DNA from: JAICTV01 sp034666045
Lineage (GTDB): Bacteria; Planctomycetota; Phycisphaerae; Tepidisphaerales; Tepidisphaeraceae
Assembly: GCA_034666045.1 (NCBI GenBank)
Contig: JAXDMN010000091.1
Span: 1 to 8,126 of the forward strand
Length of the DNA stretch: 8,126 bases
Reading direction: 5' to 3'
In this document: piece by piece, positions 1-6,257 of the stretch
Position numbering within the stretch: position 1 is the first letter of the stretch
Layout of the letters: each line of letters starts with the position of its first letter
Notes under the pieces: generated by a model
Seen by the model: only the letters and a program-made list of their open reading frames with translations
What the model was told of the DNA's origin: nothing
Databases searched by the model: none
Position numbers and translations under genes: made by a program

Positions 1-375
1 CGCGATGAGCGTGACCGTGTTGCGCGTCCGATCGACGGTGATGCCCAGGTAAAATTCCTTGGCGATGTGCACGCCCGGCGCGACGATCAGCACCGACACC
101 GGCACGCCCTCCGGCCCGGTCTGGTAGCTGACCATGCGGTGCGTCAGCATCCATTTCGCCGCGTCGCGCGCCTCGTCCGCCGACTTCACGAGCTTGACGA
201 ACCCCGCCTTCCCGCGCCCGCCGGCGTAGACCTGCGCTTTGACCACGCACATTCCGCCGCCGAACTTCTTGAACGCATCCGCCGCCTCGTCCGGCGTGCG
301 AACCACTTCCGCCGGCGGAACGGGAATGCCGGCTTCGGACAAAATCTGACGGGCCTGGTACTCGTGAATCTTCAT
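1..375 (-). CDS. sucC: Succinyl-CoA ligase (ADP-forming) beta subunit, N-terminal part
   Basis: Beta subunit of succinyl-CoA synthetase, the TCA-cycle enzyme that interconverts succinyl-CoA and succinate with formation of ATP or GTP; it acts in the cytoplasm with the alpha subunit SucD. The visible 125 residues begin MKIHEYQARQ, the typical SucC start. They continue into the ATP-grasp nucleotide-binding region with VVKAQVYAGGRGKAG at about residues 44-58 and IAKEFYLGITVDR at about 104-116, both close to family consensus. The gene runs off the left edge; full-length SucC is about 390 residues, so roughly two thirds is missing. The start is supported by a GGAG Shine-Dalgarno sequence (381-384, minus strand) five bases before ATG. 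sucD would be expected beyond the left edge. Nothing looks damaged in the visible part. Confidence 0.95.
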   Translation of the reverse strand, partial: MKIHEYQARQILSEAGIPVPPAEVVRTPDEAADAFKKFGGGMCVVKAQVYAGGRGKAGFVKLVKSADEARDAAKWMLTHRMVSYQTGPEGVPVSVLIVAPGVHIAKEFYLGITVDRTRNTVTLIA

Positions 376-428
376 GACTGCTCCATGGGTCGTGCGTGGC
401 GCGTGAACATTTTCGCTCGACGCCGCGG

Positions 429-457
429 ACGATACTGTCACCGCCCGACGACGGCAA
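429..457 (-). promoter_or_regulatory. Possible sigma70-type promoter for sucC
   Basis: Reading the minus strand, TTGCCG (452-457) is followed after exactly 17 bases by TATCGT (429-434). Each hexamer matches four of six consensus positions. It lies about 54 bases before the sucC ATG, leaving room for the GGAG ribosome binding site. In such a GC-rich region this is the best candidate I see, but four-of-six matches arise by chance. Confidence 0.3.
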
Positions 458-507
458 CCGCCGATCGCTTTCTGGTACGCGTGACGGCGGCTGCGCGACG
501 CTCACGC

Positions 508-513
508 TACAAT
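508..513 (+). promoter_or_regulatory. Possible -10 element directly before the two-helix membrane protein gene
   Basis: TACAAT differs from the TATAAT consensus at one base. It stands out in GC-rich surroundings and ends only eight bases before the ATG at 522. No convincing -35 box lies 16-18 bases upstream. If it is used, transcription would begin at or within a few bases of the ATG, giving a leaderless or nearly leaderless mRNA; no Shine-Dalgarno sequence is present. Confidence 0.4.
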
Positions 514-521
514 CCCGGCCC

Positions 522-1112
522 ATGGATGATCGTCGCATCGCTCGCGCGCTTGCCGGCACGGAGGGACCGGACGCCGCAGAGCGTGCGCGCCGGCGCTGGG
601 CGCGCTGGCGGATCGTTTTACGCGCGATCGCGATCGTCTGCATCCTCGCCGCCGCCGTGCTTGCCGGGATCCTGCTGCGCCGGATGCCGCGGCAGGCGGA
701 GTTGCAGTACACGCAGGGAACGCTGCGCCTGGCCAATTGGAGCGACGACCGCGGCCGGCATTTTGATGTCGGGCTCGATCACGAAACGCGCGTGTACGAA
801 GTCGACCCCGAGCTGGCCGAACGCGCGGGACGCAAGCTGACGGAGATCGCGCGGCCCGGGATGACCGCCCGTATCGGCTACAGCGACCACCGTTCGCCGC
901 TCCGCGGACGTTTGATCGCGTGGGATTTCGTCGTGGACGGACAGACGATTTATTCCCTCGCCGACATCCGCGCCCGCGCGGCGCGGCAAGCGCCGCCGAA
1001 CTGGCTGCTGATCTCGACGCTGCTTGCCGTCGGCGTATTGCTCTGGTGGCTGACGCCGCGCCCGTCGCGCTCCGCGCGACACCGCGGTCGTGAGAGCCGT
1101 GCAAATTCCTGA
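522..1112 (+). CDS. Two-helix membrane protein of unknown function
   Basis: I do not recognise a family. The 196-residue product has a basic, arginine-rich N-terminus (RARRRWARWR, about 21-30), a first hydrophobic helix at about 32-53, a soluble region of about 105 residues and a second helix at about 160-177, then a basic tail (RPSRSARHRGR). Positive charges flank both helices on the outer ends, so the positive-inside rule predicts both termini in the cytoplasm and the middle region outside the membrane. The middle region contains segments that read like beta-strands (LQYTQGTLRLANW, GRLIAWDFVVDGQTIYSL). The ORF is open back to 396, but the extra 42 residues are unlike a real N-terminus and the -10-like TACAAT would lie inside the longer version, so I prefer 522. 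It is divergent from sucC and is followed after 34 bases by the dioxygenase-family gene. No link to either neighbour is evident. Confidence 0.7.
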   Translation: MDDRRIARALAGTEGPDAAERARRRWARWRIVLRAIAIVCILAAAVLAGILLRRMPRQAELQYTQGTLRLANWSDDRGRHFDVGLDHETRVYEVDPELAERAGRKLTEIARPGMTARIGYSDHRSPLRGRLIAWDFVVDGQTIYSLADIRARAARQAPPNWLLISTLLAVGVLLWWLTPRPSRSARHRGRESRANS

Positions 1113-1133
1113 TGGCTGCGCGAGTCGTTTTGT

Positions 1134-1139
1134 TAGGAT
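1134..1139 (+). promoter_or_regulatory. -10-like hexamer overlapping a Shine-Dalgarno-like AGGA
   Basis: TAGGAT (four of six matches to TATAAT) ends seven bases before the ATG at 1147. The AGGA within it (1135-1138) is also eight bases from the ATG, a workable ribosome-binding spacing. The two readings exclude each other: if the hexamer is a promoter, the AGGA would not be in the mRNA. I cannot decide from sequence alone. Confidence 0.3.
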
Positions 1140-1146
1140 GAGCGCC

Positions 1147-1986
1147 ATGACCACGACGAGCATCGCATCGCCCACGCAGATCGACACCGCCGAGATCATG
1201 GCCGCGCTCTACGGCGACGGCTTCATGGGCCTCAAGGGCGCATTCGACCGCGACTGGGCACACGAGATGCGCCAAGACATCGACACGGCGTTCGAAGACG
1301 CGCTCGCGCGTCCCGGCGGCGCCGTCGGGCGCGGGCCGAAACGCTATTACGTCGAAATCCATCCGCAAGCCATCCGCGGCTTCCTCGATCTCGTCACGCA
1401 CCCGTGGGTAACGGTCGTCTGCGAATCGGTGCTCGGCCCGTCATACAAAATCGTCGAGATCGGCTTCGACGTCCCCGGCCCCGGCTCGGCGTATCAGCCG
1501 TGGCATCGCGATTTCCCCGCGCCCGACGAAACGCTCATCGGCCGCCGACTCAACTCGCTCGCGTTCAACCTGACCGGCATCGATGTCACCGAAGACATGG
1601 GCCCGTTCGAAATCGCCCCCGGCACGCAGTGGGATGACCCGGCCCAGTTCGAGCACGGCATGTTCCCGCCGCCGTCGCTCTATCCGCGCTACGAGCAGCG
1701 CGCCCAGCGCAAGCTGCCGCGCATGGGCGATATTTCCGTCCGCTCCGCCCTCACCATCCACCGCGGCACGCCGAACCGCTCCAATAAATCCCGCCCCGTC
1801 CTCGTTCTCGGCGTCGACGCCCCGGACGCCCGAAACGCGGAGCGCCACGATCTCCAATTCACCCGCGCCTATTACGAAACCCTGCCGGAGTCCGTGAAGC
1901 AACACCTCACCTGCCGCGTCGTCGACCGGCTTGAACCCATCGTGCAGGCGCACTCGATCGAGGGGCTCATGATGGGCGAAGCGTGA
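1147..1986 (+). CDS. Phytanoyl-CoA dioxygenase (PhyH) family protein
   Basis: A 279-residue protein resembling non-heme Fe(II)/2-oxoglutarate oxygenases of the PhyH family, which hydroxylate or halogenate diverse small molecules. The iron-binding facial triad can be read: H120 and D122 in WHRDFP, and H205 in TIHRGTPN. R216 in the NKSRPVLVLG segment sits where the 2-oxoglutarate carboxylate-binding arginine is expected. A double-stranded beta-helix fold fits the strand-rich stretch from about 100 to 225. The substrate cannot be predicted: PhyH members act on lipids, secondary metabolites, ectoine and others, and neither neighbour points to a pathway. The reading frame is open back to 1090 and an ATG also exists at 1138, but 1147 has AGGA at a good distance and gives a normal N-terminus. 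It starts 34 bases after the upstream membrane protein gene and ends 34 bases before hicB. Confidence 0.85.
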   Translation: MTTTSIASPTQIDTAEIMAALYGDGFMGLKGAFDRDWAHEMRQDIDTAFEDALARPGGAVGRGPKRYYVEIHPQAIRGFLDLVTHPWVTVVCESVLGPSYKIVEIGFDVPGPGSAYQPWHRDFPAPDETLIGRRLNSLAFNLTGIDVTEDMGPFEIAPGTQWDDPAQFEHGMFPPPSLYPRYEQRAQRKLPRMGDISVRSALTIHRGTPNRSNKSRPVLVLGVDAPDARNAERHDLQFTRAYYETLPESVKQHLTCRVVDRLEPIVQAHSIEGLMMGEA

Positions 1987-2001
1987 AACGCGCCGACTGG
2001 G

Positions 2002-2007
2002 TATACT
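2002..2007 (+). promoter_or_regulatory. Possible -10 element for the hicB-hicA-queC unit
   Basis: TATACT matches TATAAT at five of six positions. It lies in the short gap after the PhyH-family gene and ends 13 bases before the hicB ATG, implying a leader of only about seven bases. A clear -35 box at 16-18 bases is not visible. HicB-family promoters are commonly autoregulated, but I see no strong inverted repeat operator here. Confidence 0.4.
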
Positions 2008-2020
2008 GGGTCGAGACATT

Positions 2021-2239
2021 ATGGCAAAAGCAAAGCGCGAATTCAGTGTGATCGTGGAGCGGGACGCGGACGACAACTACGTCGCGACCGTCCCGGAGTT
2101 GCGCGGCTGCCACACCCAGGCTCGGTCACTCGATAAATTGATGGTGCGCGTTCGCGAGGCGATTGAACTGTGTCTCGAAGTTGAACAGGCATCGCCGAAC
2201 AAGAATCAGTTCATCGGCGTCCAACGCATCGCCGTCTGA
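2021..2239 (+). CDS. hicB: HicB family antitoxin (short form)
   Basis: Antitoxin of a type II HicBA toxin-antitoxin pair; it neutralises the RNase HicA by direct binding. The 72-residue sequence carries the HicB partial RNase-H-like fold signature: a strand FSVIVERDADDNYVATVPE, then LRGCHTQARSLDKLMVRVREAIELCLE (about residues 27-53), matching the family pattern of a LPGC-T-type turn followed by a helix ending EAIEL. Many HicB proteins are longer and end in a ribbon-helix-helix or helix-turn-helix DNA-binding domain. This one stops after about 70 residues and has none, so operon autorepression by HicB alone is doubtful. The order hicB then hicA is the reverse of the E. coli arrangement but is common elsewhere. 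The toxin start follows after two bases. Confidence 0.88.
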   Translation: MAKAKREFSVIVERDADDNYVATVPELRGCHTQARSLDKLMVRVREAIELCLEVEQASPNKNQFIGVQRIAV

Positions 2240-2241
2240 CC

Positions 2242-2466
2242 ATGGCTCGATCGCCACGATTGCGCGGCCGCGATGTGATTGCAGCCCTTCGGCGCGCAGG
2301 ATTCGCGCCGATTCGCACCCGCGGCAGTCATCATTTTCTCAGGCATCCCGACGGACGCGCCACCGTGGTGCCCGTTCATGCCGGTGAAACGATCGGCCCC
2401 GGCCTCTTCTCGAAGATCCTCAAGGACGTTGACATGACCCTCGCAGAGTTCGAGCGGTGGCGATGA
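2242..2466 (+). CDS. hicA: HicA family mRNA interferase toxin
   Basis: Toxin of the HicBA pair: a small double-stranded-RNA-binding-fold ribonuclease that cleaves mRNA and slows translation when freed from HicB. The 74-residue product has the typical length and layout. It has an N-terminal helix (GRDVIAALRRAGFAPIRTRG), then GSHHFLRHPDGR with the expected catalytic histidine at about residue 30, then TVVPVHAGETIGPGLFSKILKDVDMTLAEF, the conserved VPxH and GxxxxILK region. All key residues appear intact, so the toxin is probably active. No Shine-Dalgarno sequence precedes the ATG, and with only two bases between the genes, translation is likely coupled to hicB. Its TGA stop shares bases with the queC ATG (ATGA, 2463-2466). 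Confidence 0.9.
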   Translation: MARSPRLRGRDVIAALRRAGFAPIRTRGSHHFLRHPDGRATVVPVHAGETIGPGLFSKILKDVDMTLAEFERWR

Positions 2467-3173
2467 CCTGCCAACGCCGTCCCGCGATCGTTCTTCTTTC
2501 CGGTGGGCTCGACAGCGCGACCTGTCTTGCCATCGCACGCGCGACGGCGTTTTTGCCGCTGTACACGATGAGCTTTGACTACGGCCAGCGACATCGCCAC
2601 GAGCTGGCGGCGGCGGAGAAGCTGGCGAAATTGTTTGGCGTCGTCGAGCATCGCGTCATCAAGATCGACCTCCGCCAGTTCGGTCGCAGCGCGCTGACGG
2701 ACGATATTGCGGTGCCGAAGGATCGGGATGAGTCGGCGATGACCGCGGACATTCCGATCACCTACGTGCCGGCGCGGAATACGATTTTTCTCAGTTACGC
2801 GCTCGCGTGGGCGGAAGTGCTCGGCGTGCGCGATGTTTTTATGGGCGTCAATGCCGTCGATTACAGCGGCTACCCTGACTGCCGGCCGGAGTTCATCGCA
2901 GCATTCGAGCGGATGGCGAACCTGGCGACGAAGATGACGACGGATGCGAAGGCGGAGCCGTTCAAGATCCATACGCCGCTGATCAATTTGACGAAGGCGA
3001 AGATTATTCGGCGCGGGATCGACCTTGGGGTGGATTATTCAATGACGCACAGTTGTTACGACCCGGATGCGGCAGGTCGCGCGTGCGGGCATTGCGATAG
3101 CTGCCTGATTCGGAGAAAAGGTTTCGCCGAGGCGGGCGTGGCGGACCCGACGAGCTACGCGACATCGACGTGA
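2463..3173 (+). CDS. queC: 7-cyano-7-deazaguanine synthase QueC
   Basis: Converts 7-carboxy-7-deazaguanine to preQ0 with ATP and ammonia, a step in making queuosine for tRNA anticodons and other 7-deazaguanines; cytoplasmic. The 236-residue protein has the PP-loop ATP pyrophosphatase motif LLSGGLDS at residues 11-18, the family segments SFDYGQRHRHEL, ITYVPARNTIFLSYAL and NAVDYSGYPDCRPEF, and a four-cysteine zinc site (C198, C208, C211, C214 in HSCYDPDAAGRACGHCDSC). Length and motifs are complete, so it should be functional. I prefer ATG at 2463, an ATGA overlap with hicA; an in-frame GTG at 2457 would add two residues. No queD, queE or queF is in the window, so those genes must lie elsewhere. 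The tight coupling to a toxin gene is unusual. Confidence 0.96.
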   Translation: MTCQRRPAIVLLSGGLDSATCLAIARATAFLPLYTMSFDYGQRHRHELAAAEKLAKLFGVVEHRVIKIDLRQFGRSALTDDIAVPKDRDESAMTADIPITYVPARNTIFLSYALAWAEVLGVRDVFMGVNAVDYSGYPDCRPEFIAAFERMANLATKMTTDAKAEPFKIHTPLINLTKAKIIRRGIDLGVDYSMTHSCYDPDAAGRACGHCDSCLIRRKGFAEAGVADPTSYATST

Positions 3174-3394
3174 TGCTTCTGATGCGCTCGCGCCGACAGA
3201 TTCACGCCCGACGATATCCCGGCCCGGCGGCTACGGCTACGTTGGCCGCGTTTTGTTTCGCCCCTGACCTTTGGTATTGCCGCGGTGCGAATCGTGCGGC
3301 GGCCGCACTGTAATGGCGCGTTTTTATTCGCGGCCCGGCCGACAGTTAGGCCGGTTTTTCGGGCGATTTCTCGAAAAATAAGGACTTACGGCGG
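3174..3394. other. Convergent intergenic region between queC and the importer ATPase gene
   Basis: This stretch of 221 bases has no credible ORF. It contains a GTGCGG/CCGCAC hairpin with a three-base loop (3294-3308), the queC-side terminator (3335-3359), and an AT-rich inverted repeat TTTTTCG / CGAAAAA (3355-3361 and 3372-3378) that overlaps the terminator T-run. The latter could form on either strand and might help stop transcription arriving from the minus-strand operon. I see no tRNA or known riboswitch. Confidence 0.5.
3335..3359 (+). terminator. Rho-independent terminator after hicB-hicA-queC
   Basis: CCGGCC (3335-3340) and GGCCGG (3349-3354) form a perfect six-base-pair GC stem with an eight-base loop, followed at once by five Ts. 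It lies about 160 bases after the queC stop. The geometry fits an intrinsic terminator for plus-strand transcription. Confidence 0.7.
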
Positions 3395-4168
3395 TCACAC
3401 CTGCGGGATCACCAGCGGCGGTTTGCCGACGCGCGTGATCCGTTCCATCGGCACGCCATACACGCGCGTGAGCAGCGCCGGATCGAGGACCTCATCCGGC
3501 TTGCCGTCCGCGACGATCGAGCCGCGATCCAGCAGGATCAACTCATCCGCCCCGCTCGCGGCGAGGTTCAAATCGTGCGACGCCATCAGCACGCCGACGT
3601 TCTGCTCGCGCGACTGCGTCCGCAGCAGCGACATCAGCTCGACCTGGTGCTTCAGATCGAGATACGTGTTCGGCTCATCGAGCAAAATCGCGCGCGGCTC
3701 CTGAACGAGCGCGCGGCCGACGAAGACGCGCTGCCGCTGTCCGCCGGAAATATTGTCCAGCGCGCGGTGCAGGATGTCGCGAAGATCCAGCCGGTCGGCG
3801 ATCTCTTCGACGACCTGGCGGTCGCGCGGCGACTCGATGCCGAAGAGCGACCAGTACGGCGCGCGCCCGAGCCGCAGCGCTTCGATCACCGTCTGCCCCG
3901 GATCGTAGATCGGCGACTGCGCCAGGTAGGCGACATAGCGCGCCAGGTGCTTGCGGCTCCAGTGGTGGACCGGCACGCCGTCCCATTTGATCTTCCCGCG
4001 CCCGTGCAGCGCGCCTAGCAGCGCCATGATCAAGGTGCTCTTCCCCGATCCGTTCGGGCCGATCAGCGCGACGACTTCGCCGCTCATCAGCGTGAAGCTG
4101 ACGTCGCGCAGCGCCGCAAGGTCGCCGTAGGAGAAGCCGAGGTTGGAAACCTCCAGCAGGCGGCTCAT
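3395..4168 (-). CDS. ABC importer ATP-binding protein (BtuD/FecE/FhuC type)
   Basis: ATPase subunit of a type II ABC importer for a metal chelate or corrinoid; it hydrolyses ATP on the cytoplasmic face to drive the permease encoded just upstream. The 257-residue protein has every expected motif: Walker A GPNGSGKST (37-45), Q-loop Q84, signature ISGGQRQR (140-147), Walker B AILLDEP with D164 and E165, D-loop YLDL, and the switch histidine H198 in ASHDLN. The C-terminal segment ADGKPDEVLDPALLTRVYGVPMER is typical of the FecE/BtuD group. The ATG overlaps the permease stop (ATGA on the minus strand, 4165-4168), and a GGAGG ribosome binding site lies six to seven bases before it inside the permease gene. 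It is the last gene of the three-gene operon. Confidence 0.95.
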   Translation of the reverse strand: MSRLLEVSNLGFSYGDLAALRDVSFTLMSGEVVALIGPNGSGKSTLIMALLGALHGRGKIKWDGVPVHHWSRKHLARYVAYLAQSPIYDPGQTVIEALRLGRAPYWSLFGIESPRDRQVVEEIADRLDLRDILHRALDNISGGQRQRVFVGRALVQEPRAILLDEPNTYLDLKHQVELMSLLRTQSREQNVGVLMASHDLNLAASGADELILLDRGSIVADGKPDEVLDPALLTRVYGVPMERITRVGKPPLVIPQV

Positions 4169-5184
4169 ATGCGGCCCTCCATCACGTCCGCGCGGCGGCG
4201 ATTGCGAATGAGCAGGAGGAGGAAGAACGGCCCGCCGAGAAGGCTGGTGAGCACGCCGACCGGCAGGAGCGTTTGCGCCAATCCTTCGCCGGCGAGTCGT
4301 CGCGAGACGGCGTCGGCGGCGCAGAGCAGCCCGGCGCCGAACGCGGTCGAGACGGGCAAAAGTCTTCGCTGATCCGTCCCAACGAACAGCCGGGCGAGGT
4401 GCGGGCAGATCAGCCCGATAAATCCGATCGGCCCGCTGATCGCAACGGCGGACGCGGTCACCAGCGACGCGACGACCAGCGCGATCCAGCGCAGCCGCTG
4501 AATCCGCACGCCGAGCGCTTCCGCCTCGACATCACCGACGCCGGCGGCGTTCAGTTGTCCGCTGATCGCCAATAAAATGATCCAGCCGAGCGCGATGACG
4601 ACGCACGCCGCGCGGATCTGCTGCGGCGTCAAGCCGGTCTGAATCCCGCCGACCAGCAGCGTCAGCGCACCTTCGGACGATGGCAACGTCGACACCAGGC
4701 TGTAGACGAGAAGGAAAATCGAGCCGTTGAGCGCGTTGATGATCACGCCGACCAGCAGCACGGTCACCGGCTCGAGCCGCCCGCGTCGGCTGGCGAACGC
4801 GAGCACCCAGAAGACGGCGATCAGCGCCCCGGCGAACGCGAATCCCTGCTGCGACGCCGCCCCGAGCAACGTCGCGATCCCGGTCAGTGCGGGCAATCGC
4901 CACAAGTACGCGAATAGCGCCGCCCCGCTGCTGACGCCGAGCAGGTACGGATCGGCCAATGGATTCCGCAGGATCGCCTGGTACGTCACCCCCGCAGCGG
5001 CAAGCGCCGCGCCGACCAGCGACGACAGGAGGACGACTTCCCCGCGGATCAATAAAACTTCGTGCGTCGCCGGCCAGCCGTAGCCGGTCGAGGCGACCAT
5101 CATGCACCAGAAGGCGACGATCGCCCACATGAACGCGCAGAAGGCGATCGTGAACAGCAGCGTCAGTACGTTCCAGCGCCTCAT
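4165..5184 (-). CDS. ABC importer permease (BtuC/FecCD family)
   Basis: Inner-membrane permease that forms, as a dimer, the translocation path of the importer. The 339-residue length matches the family. It is hydrophobic throughout, consistent with about ten helices. Family hallmarks are visible: NPLADPYLLGVSSGA (74-88), ISGPIGFIGLICPHLAR (249-265), which includes the region contacting the ATPase, and LLPVGVLTSLLGGPFFLLLL (306-325). The reading frame is open upstream to 5334, but those extra 50 residues are charged, proline- and arginine-rich and lie opposite the binding-protein tail. The ATG at 5184 overlaps the stop of the binding-protein gene (ATGA, 5181-5184), so I choose it. The substrate follows that of the binding protein: corrinoid, heme or siderophore. 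Confidence 0.95.
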   Translation of the reverse strand: MRRWNVLTLLFTIAFCAFMWAIVAFWCMMVASTGYGWPATHEVLLIRGEVVLLSSLVGAALAAAGVTYQAILRNPLADPYLLGVSSGAALFAYLWRLPALTGIATLLGAASQQGFAFAGALIAVFWVLAFASRRGRLEPVTVLLVGVIINALNGSIFLLVYSLVSTLPSSEGALTLLVGGIQTGLTPQQIRAACVVIALGWIILLAISGQLNAAGVGDVEAEALGVRIQRLRWIALVVASLVTASAVAISGPIGFIGLICPHLARLFVGTDQRRLLPVSTAFGAGLLCAADAVSRRLAGEGLAQTLLPVGVLTSLLGGPFFLLLLIRNRRRADVMEGRI

Positions 5185-6179
5185 GGCGTCGGGCTCGATG
5201 CAAGCGGCGCGGTGGCGGGCGCGGGCGCGGGCGCGCGGGACGGTTGCGTCGTCGTCGCCGGGCGCGCTTCGTTCAGCGCCGTCGCGAATCGCTCCGCCAG
5301 GTCGCCGATGTGATGGCTCGGACGCAGGACCCACGTGTCGGTGAAGATGTGGACGCGGCCATTTCGGACAGCTTGCAGGTTGGGCATCGACCTCCAGAGC
5401 TGCTGCGCCGCGGCCCGCACCTGCGGGGCGGCGTCCGGCAGCAGTTGGAAGATTACTTCCGGGTCGAGATCGATGAGTATTTCCCGATCGATCGACGGAT
5501 ACGGCGACGCGCGTATGACGTTTTCGCCACCCGCGGCTTCGAGCGCGTCGTTGAGGTAATTATCGCGCCCCGCGACGCCCCGGCCGACATCGTCGATCAC
5601 GATCAAAGTCCGCACTTTTCGCCGGGAATTCTGTCCGCGCAGCGCCTCGATGCGCTGCTTCAACTGATCCGCCGCTGAAGCGCCCAGCTCCGGCTGATCG
5701 ACGGCCTTGCCGAGGGTGCGCATGGCGGTGTAGATGTCGTCGAGGCGCGTGATGGGGACGTTGATGAGCTCAATTTTCAAGCCGTCCGCCTTCTGAACGA
5801 GCCCGCGCGGCAGGCGGTCGGGAGCAAACTGCGTGATCATCACGCGCGGTCGCAGGGCGGCGAGCTTTTCCCAGTCGGTCGTCTGGTAATCGCCGACGCG
5901 CGGCAGGTTCTTCGTCTCGTTTCGCTTCGGATCGAAATTGCTGACCGCGACGAGGCGGTCGCCCGCGCCGATGCCGATGAGAATTTCCGTTGCCGCCGGG
6001 GAAAGGGACGCTACTGTAGCCGCCGATGCGTTGGTCGTCGCCGCCGACGTGCCGGACGGTGCAGCCGCCGGAGAGTTCGGTGCGCCGGACCGATCGCATC
6101 CGCCGCCGCCGACGATCAACGCCGGCAGCGCGATCAGCGTAAGAAAAGGAAATGACAGTCGCGCGGGCCGTTGACCCAT
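5181..6179 (-). CDS. Periplasmic substrate-binding protein, BtuF/FecB-like
   Basis: Captures the substrate outside the inner membrane and hands it to the permease. The 332-residue protein has a hydrophobic N-terminal signal (about 8-24) ending in a glycine run and C28, which suggests a lipoprotein, although the residues before the cysteine (GGG) are a poor lipobox. A low-complexity Ala/Ser/Thr/Pro linker (31-55) leads to VASLSPAATEILIGIGAGDRLVAVS (56-80), the classic start of BtuF-type domains, followed by LPRVGDYQTTDWEKLAALRPRVMI. The second lobe carries GRDNYLNDALEAAGGENVI (204-222) and VFxF-like strands. The last 26 residues form a Pro/Ala/Thr-rich tail not needed by the family. This resembles corrinoid binders, but heme or siderophore binders share these motifs. 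The ATG at 6179 fits the promoter and signal peptide; the longer frame to 6386 does not. It is the first gene of the operon. Confidence 0.9.
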   Translation of the reverse strand: MGQRPARLSFPFLTLIALPALIVGGGGCDRSGAPNSPAAAPSGTSAATTNASAATVASLSPAATEILIGIGAGDRLVAVSNFDPKRNETKNLPRVGDYQTTDWEKLAALRPRVMITQFAPDRLPRGLVQKADGLKIELINVPITRLDDIYTAMRTLGKAVDQPELGASAADQLKQRIEALRGQNSRRKVRTLIVIDDVGRGVAGRDNYLNDALEAAGGENVIRASPYPSIDREILIDLDPEVIFQLLPDAAPQVRAAAQQLWRSMPNLQAVRNGRVHIFTDTWVLRPSHHIGDLAERFATALNEARPATTTQPSRAPAPAPATAPLASSPTP

Positions 6180-6188
6180 CGCGCGCGG

Positions 6189-6217
6189 ATGGTAAAGTTG
6201 CCGGAAATCACTGTCAA
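6189..6217 (-). promoter_or_regulatory. Sigma70-type promoter for the ABC importer operon
   Basis: On the minus strand a perfect TTGACA (6212-6217) is followed after exactly 17 bases by TACCAT (6189-6194; four of six matches). The -10 ends only nine bases before the binding-protein ATG, so the mRNA would have almost no leader. That leaves no space for a cobalamin riboswitch or a Shine-Dalgarno sequence, so any regulation by substrate would have to act on this promoter, for example through a repressor. Confidence 0.6.
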
Positions 6218-6252
6218 ACGTTCGACCGAGAGAATGGGCGCCGCATGGACGC

Positions 6253-6257
6253 GGAGG
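6253..6257 (+). promoter_or_regulatory. Ribosome binding site choosing the coiled-coil gene start
   Basis: GGAGG lies five bases before the ATG at 6263. An in-frame ATG at 6245 has no such site and would place the GGAGG inside the coding sequence, so 6263 is the better start. Confidence 0.65.

Noticed and set aside
502..1401. Long minus-strand ORF (299 codons) opposite the two-helix membrane protein and PhyH-family genes
   Set aside because: Its translation is arginine/alanine-rich low-complexity without motifs, and the plus strand carries a recognisable family. It is a shadow frame typical of GC-rich DNA.
1441..2076. Minus-strand ORF of 211 codons opposite the PhyH-family gene
   Set aside because: It is a shadow of a gene with intact catalytic motifs and has no plausible domain.
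4532..5203. Minus-strand ORF of 223 codons within the permease gene
   Set aside because: It is out of frame with the clear FecCD-family permease and gives an Arg/Asp-rich product with no membrane helices.
5185..5334. Longer permease N-terminus
   Set aside because: The added 50 residues are charged and proline-rich and would lie over the binding-protein tail; the ATGA overlap at 5181-5184 is the usual operon junction.
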